From the NCBI GenBank assembly GCA_910588655.1, contig CAJUPJ010000001.1, positions 62,001-126,000 on the forward strand: DNA of 64,000 bases, written 5' to 3'. Shown here in pieces: positions 62,171 through 64,000 of the stretch. Every line of letters begins with the position of its first letter. Position 1 is the first letter of the stretch. Origin of the DNA: an uncultured Lachnospiraceae bacterium (GTDB taxonomy: Bacteria > Bacillota > Clostridia > Lachnospirales > Lachnospiraceae). Position numbers and translations under genes: made by a program. Below the pieces are notes generated by a model. It ran no database searches, had not been told where the DNA came from, and saw only the letters and a program-made list of their open reading frames with translations.

Positions 62171-63820
62171 CTAATGCGGAATTCCTTTGTTTTCATCAGC
62201 TTTGTATTCAAAGAAATCAAAATCTGCATAATGTTTGTGTTTTATCTGGTCTGTACATGCTATTCCTGTCATAGTGCCTGTAAATTCACCATATTTACAA
62301 TATTCATCAGAAAATTTTGTAGTATCAAATTGTATTCCAATACCAGAGTAGCTTATCCCGTCATAACTCCATGAAAACTGTGATGTCCTGCCTTCAATTA
62401 CAAGACGTAAGTATACTGGTACATCTTTTATTGGAATACGTGTATTTTCAAATTCTGTTTTTATGCCATTTTCAAGCTGTATAACCGAAAGTGCACTCTG
62501 GGCTAGTGTTTCACTATAATATTTTCTTAGGTAGATATAATTCATATTATCATAATACAGAATTAACCCGGCACTGTGCTGGTGTACTTCTGGGATAAAT
62601 TCCATTTTAGTGGTAATAACTGCATATACACTTGTCAGTTTGCGGGCAAGTATACTGGTTTTATTTAGTGAGGTAAGTGATTCCTGTCCATATATACGTA
62701 CATATCCAGGACGGGATTTGACATCTGCAAACCTTCCAGGCATAATGCGTGGTGCATAATACCAGTTTCCAAGTGTACCACTGTCAAAACCATCAAATGA
62801 AGGTATCTGGCATACAGGATAGTCTTCAAGTGCACTTTCTTCATAAAATTCTTTGGCAATATTAGTACCATCAGCCATGCGTAGCCATCCGTCACCAGTC
62901 CAGTACATTTTCTGCATGGCTGTTTCACGTCCAAGGGTACAGCGTAATTCAGGGACAAACGGACGGGAACACAGATGTACCAGGTATACTTCCCCAAGTG
63001 ATGTTTCAACATAACTGCCATGTCCTGCTTTTTGCAGTAAAGTACCAGGATTAAAGTATTTTGTTTTTAAATGGTCCGGGTCATGGCGTTCATTTGATAC
63101 AGCAGGATTAGAAGTTAAAACTGGGTTCTTTGGGTCGCCTTCATATTTACCCCATACATTTTTAGAACGTCCCATTGTAACACAGTGGTTATACCCCGTA
63201 CCTCCTTCTGCACACATAATATAATAATAACCATTTCTTTTAGTAAGGTGGGGAGCTTCTATACATCCACGGTCTGTACCACCGCTCCAGATACGTTTAG
63301 GATAGCCTTTAATTTCCTTATTTACAGGGTCGTATTCTGCCATGCAGATAGCACCAGGTTTTTCATAACCTTCCCTGGTTTCCCAGTCAAGGGAAACTAT
63401 ATATTTACGTCCGTCATCATCATGAAGTATTGATGCATCAAAACCAGCAGAATGAAGATATACCGGCTCACTCCAAGGACCTTTTATATCCCTGGCAGTA
63501 ATAAGGTAATTGTCTACATCAAAATAACGTGCATTCATGGAGTTCATAATTCCATAAACTACATAAAACAAATCTTCCTCTTTGCAGTACGTAAGGCATG
63601 GAGCCCATATGCCTTTGGCAGAAGGCAGCTTCTTTAAATCTGTTTTTTCATCATCTGTAAGTACATGTGTATAAAGCTCCCAGTGTTTCATATCTCTTGA
63701 ATGGTAAACAGGTATTCCTGGAAACCATTCAAAAGTGGAAACGGCAATATAATAATCATTATCTTTGCGGCAAATGCATGGGTCAGGGTTAAAACCTGGA
63801 AGAACTGGATTATTTAACAT
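62171..63820 (-). CDS. GH43 beta-xylosidase/arabinofuranosidase
   Basis: 549 residues, no signal peptide, so it acts on imported xylo-oligosaccharides. The five-bladed propeller shows LPGFNPDPCICRKDNDYYIA (general base Asp), SAGFDASILHDDDGRKYIV (pKa-modulating Asp) and GTDRGCIEAPHLTKRNGYYY (acid Glu in IEAPH). The C-terminal beta-sandwich of about 200 residues (from about 330) is the XynB-type domain that completes the active site. The length fits xylan 1,4-beta-xylosidases. GAAGGAGG precedes the ATG at 63820. It overlaps the end of a symporter gene by 11 bp, so both form one operon. Confidence 0.92.
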   Translation of the reverse strand: MLNNPVLPGFNPDPCICRKDNDYYIAVSTFEWFPGIPVYHSRDMKHWELYTHVLTDDEKTDLKKLPSAKGIWAPCLTYCKEEDLFYVVYGIMNSMNARYFDVDNYLITARDIKGPWSEPVYLHSAGFDASILHDDDGRKYIVSLDWETREGYEKPGAICMAEYDPVNKEIKGYPKRIWSGGTDRGCIEAPHLTKRNGYYYIMCAEGGTGYNHCVTMGRSKNVWGKYEGDPKNPVLTSNPAVSNERHDPDHLKTKYFNPGTLLQKAGHGSYVETSLGEVYLVHLCSRPFVPELRCTLGRETAMQKMYWTGDGWLRMADGTNIAKEFYEESALEDYPVCQIPSFDGFDSGTLGNWYYAPRIMPGRFADVKSRPGYVRIYGQESLTSLNKTSILARKLTSVYAVITTKMEFIPEVHQHSAGLILYYDNMNYIYLRKYYSETLAQSALSVIQLENGIKTEFENTRIPIKDVPVYLRLVIEGRTSQFSWSYDGISYSGIGIQFDTTKFSDEYCKYGEFTGTMTGIACTDQIKHKHYADFDFFEYKADENKGIPH

Positions 63821-64000
63821 TTGTATTACCTCCTTCAGAAATGCTTAAATATGCAATAATATTGTCATATTCTTTATCAAGTTTATAGAATGACATAATA
63901 ACTACCTGTAATATACATAAGACTGCAGGGATATAAATAAAAGTAATTTCAGAGCCTGTTTTGTTTCCAGCAAACCCTATTATCCAGGCAAGTATTGCTG
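63810..64000 (-). CDS. C-terminus of a GPH/MelB-type sugar symporter (partial)
   Basis: The frame runs in from the right edge. Its last 63 residues include a hydrophobic helix (ITFIYIPAVLCILQVVIMSF) and the motif FYKLDKEYDNIIAYL, the typical end of glycoside-pentoside-hexuronide:cation symporters (FYxLDxxxYxxI). The stop is 11 bp inside the GH43 start. The pair would import and cleave xylosides. Confidence 0.72.
   Translation of the reverse strand, partial: AILAWIIGFAGNKTGSEITFIYIPAVLCILQVVIMSFYKLDKEYDNIIAYLSISEGGNTNVK

Noticed and set aside
1..64000. tRNA, rRNA, prophage or integrase genes
   Set aside because: No cloverleaf, rRNA-like segment, phage structural gene or recombinase motif was recognised on either strand.

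Overview
The window is AT-rich DNA from a low-GC Gram-positive bacterium. It most resembles a gut-type member of the Lachnospiraceae (Bacillota, Clostridia). Support for this: the plsX-acpP-rnc-smc-ftsY order, a short HisG paired with HisZ, a SAM-I riboswitch ahead of metK, a single-chain PurL of about 1250 residues, a SpoVB-family flippase, strong AGGAGG ribosome sites, and secreted LRR_5 (BspA-like) proteins. Genus cannot be fixed from the sequence. No rRNA, tRNA, CRISPR array, transposase or site-specific recombinase gene was seen.

Layout. 1-4.65 kb: MMPL exporter (cut by the left edge), a heptad-repeat envelope protein and a TetR regulator. 4.65-7.9 kb: switch module A and surface protein A. 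7.9-8.8 kb: a type I toxin locus and a fold-back repeat. 8.8-15.3 kb: plsX, acpP, rnc, smc, ftsY. 15.4-23.9 kb: an orphan NADAR-like gene, ilvA, hisZ, hisG, hisD, an AT-rich two-gene glycosylation insert, hisB. 24-27.4 kb: surface protein B, split by an in-frame TAA, and switch module B. 27.5-29.5 kb: a second type I toxin locus, SAM riboswitch and metK. 29.7-35.1 kb: cca, a GH13 enzyme and an ABC importer pair. 35.2-36 kb: a large fold-back repeat. 36-40.8 kb: citrate synthase, PutP, a low-complexity lipoprotein, an AraC regulator. 40.9-45.9 kb: a three-gene surface operon on the minus strand and switch module C. 45.9-55 kb: a large membrane protein, a phospholipase-C-like protein, a PrsA-like foldase and purL. 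55-60.7 kb: SpoVB-like flippase and an agr-type quorum-sensing system with convergent halves. 60.7-64 kb: decayed genes, then a GH43 xylosidase and the end of its symporter.

Main discovery. Modules A, B and C, each upstream of a secreted-protein locus, share one architecture. Two palindromic sites (arms TTTCGTGAAG and CTTCACGAAA around a 7-bp centre) lie in opposite orientation about 300-400 bp apart. Between them sits one near-perfect promoter (TTGACA, 17 bp, TATAAT). Four copies of GCCGTCA lie at regular positions. The 7-bp centre differs between loci but matches exactly within each pair. In all three the promoter points away from the surface gene. This is the layout expected of invertible promoters worked by a tyrosine recombinase with core and arm sites, all three captured OFF. 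Inversion would aim each promoter at its surface gene. The locus-specific centres would confine recombination to each pair. The recombinase is not in this window.

Other notable systems: two unrelated small holin-like toxins with predicted convergent antisense RNAs; an agr system whose peptide and processing genes face the sensor and regulator genes; a MerR-type promoter stranded in front of a broken flavodoxin gene; and a dispersed fold-back repeat family.
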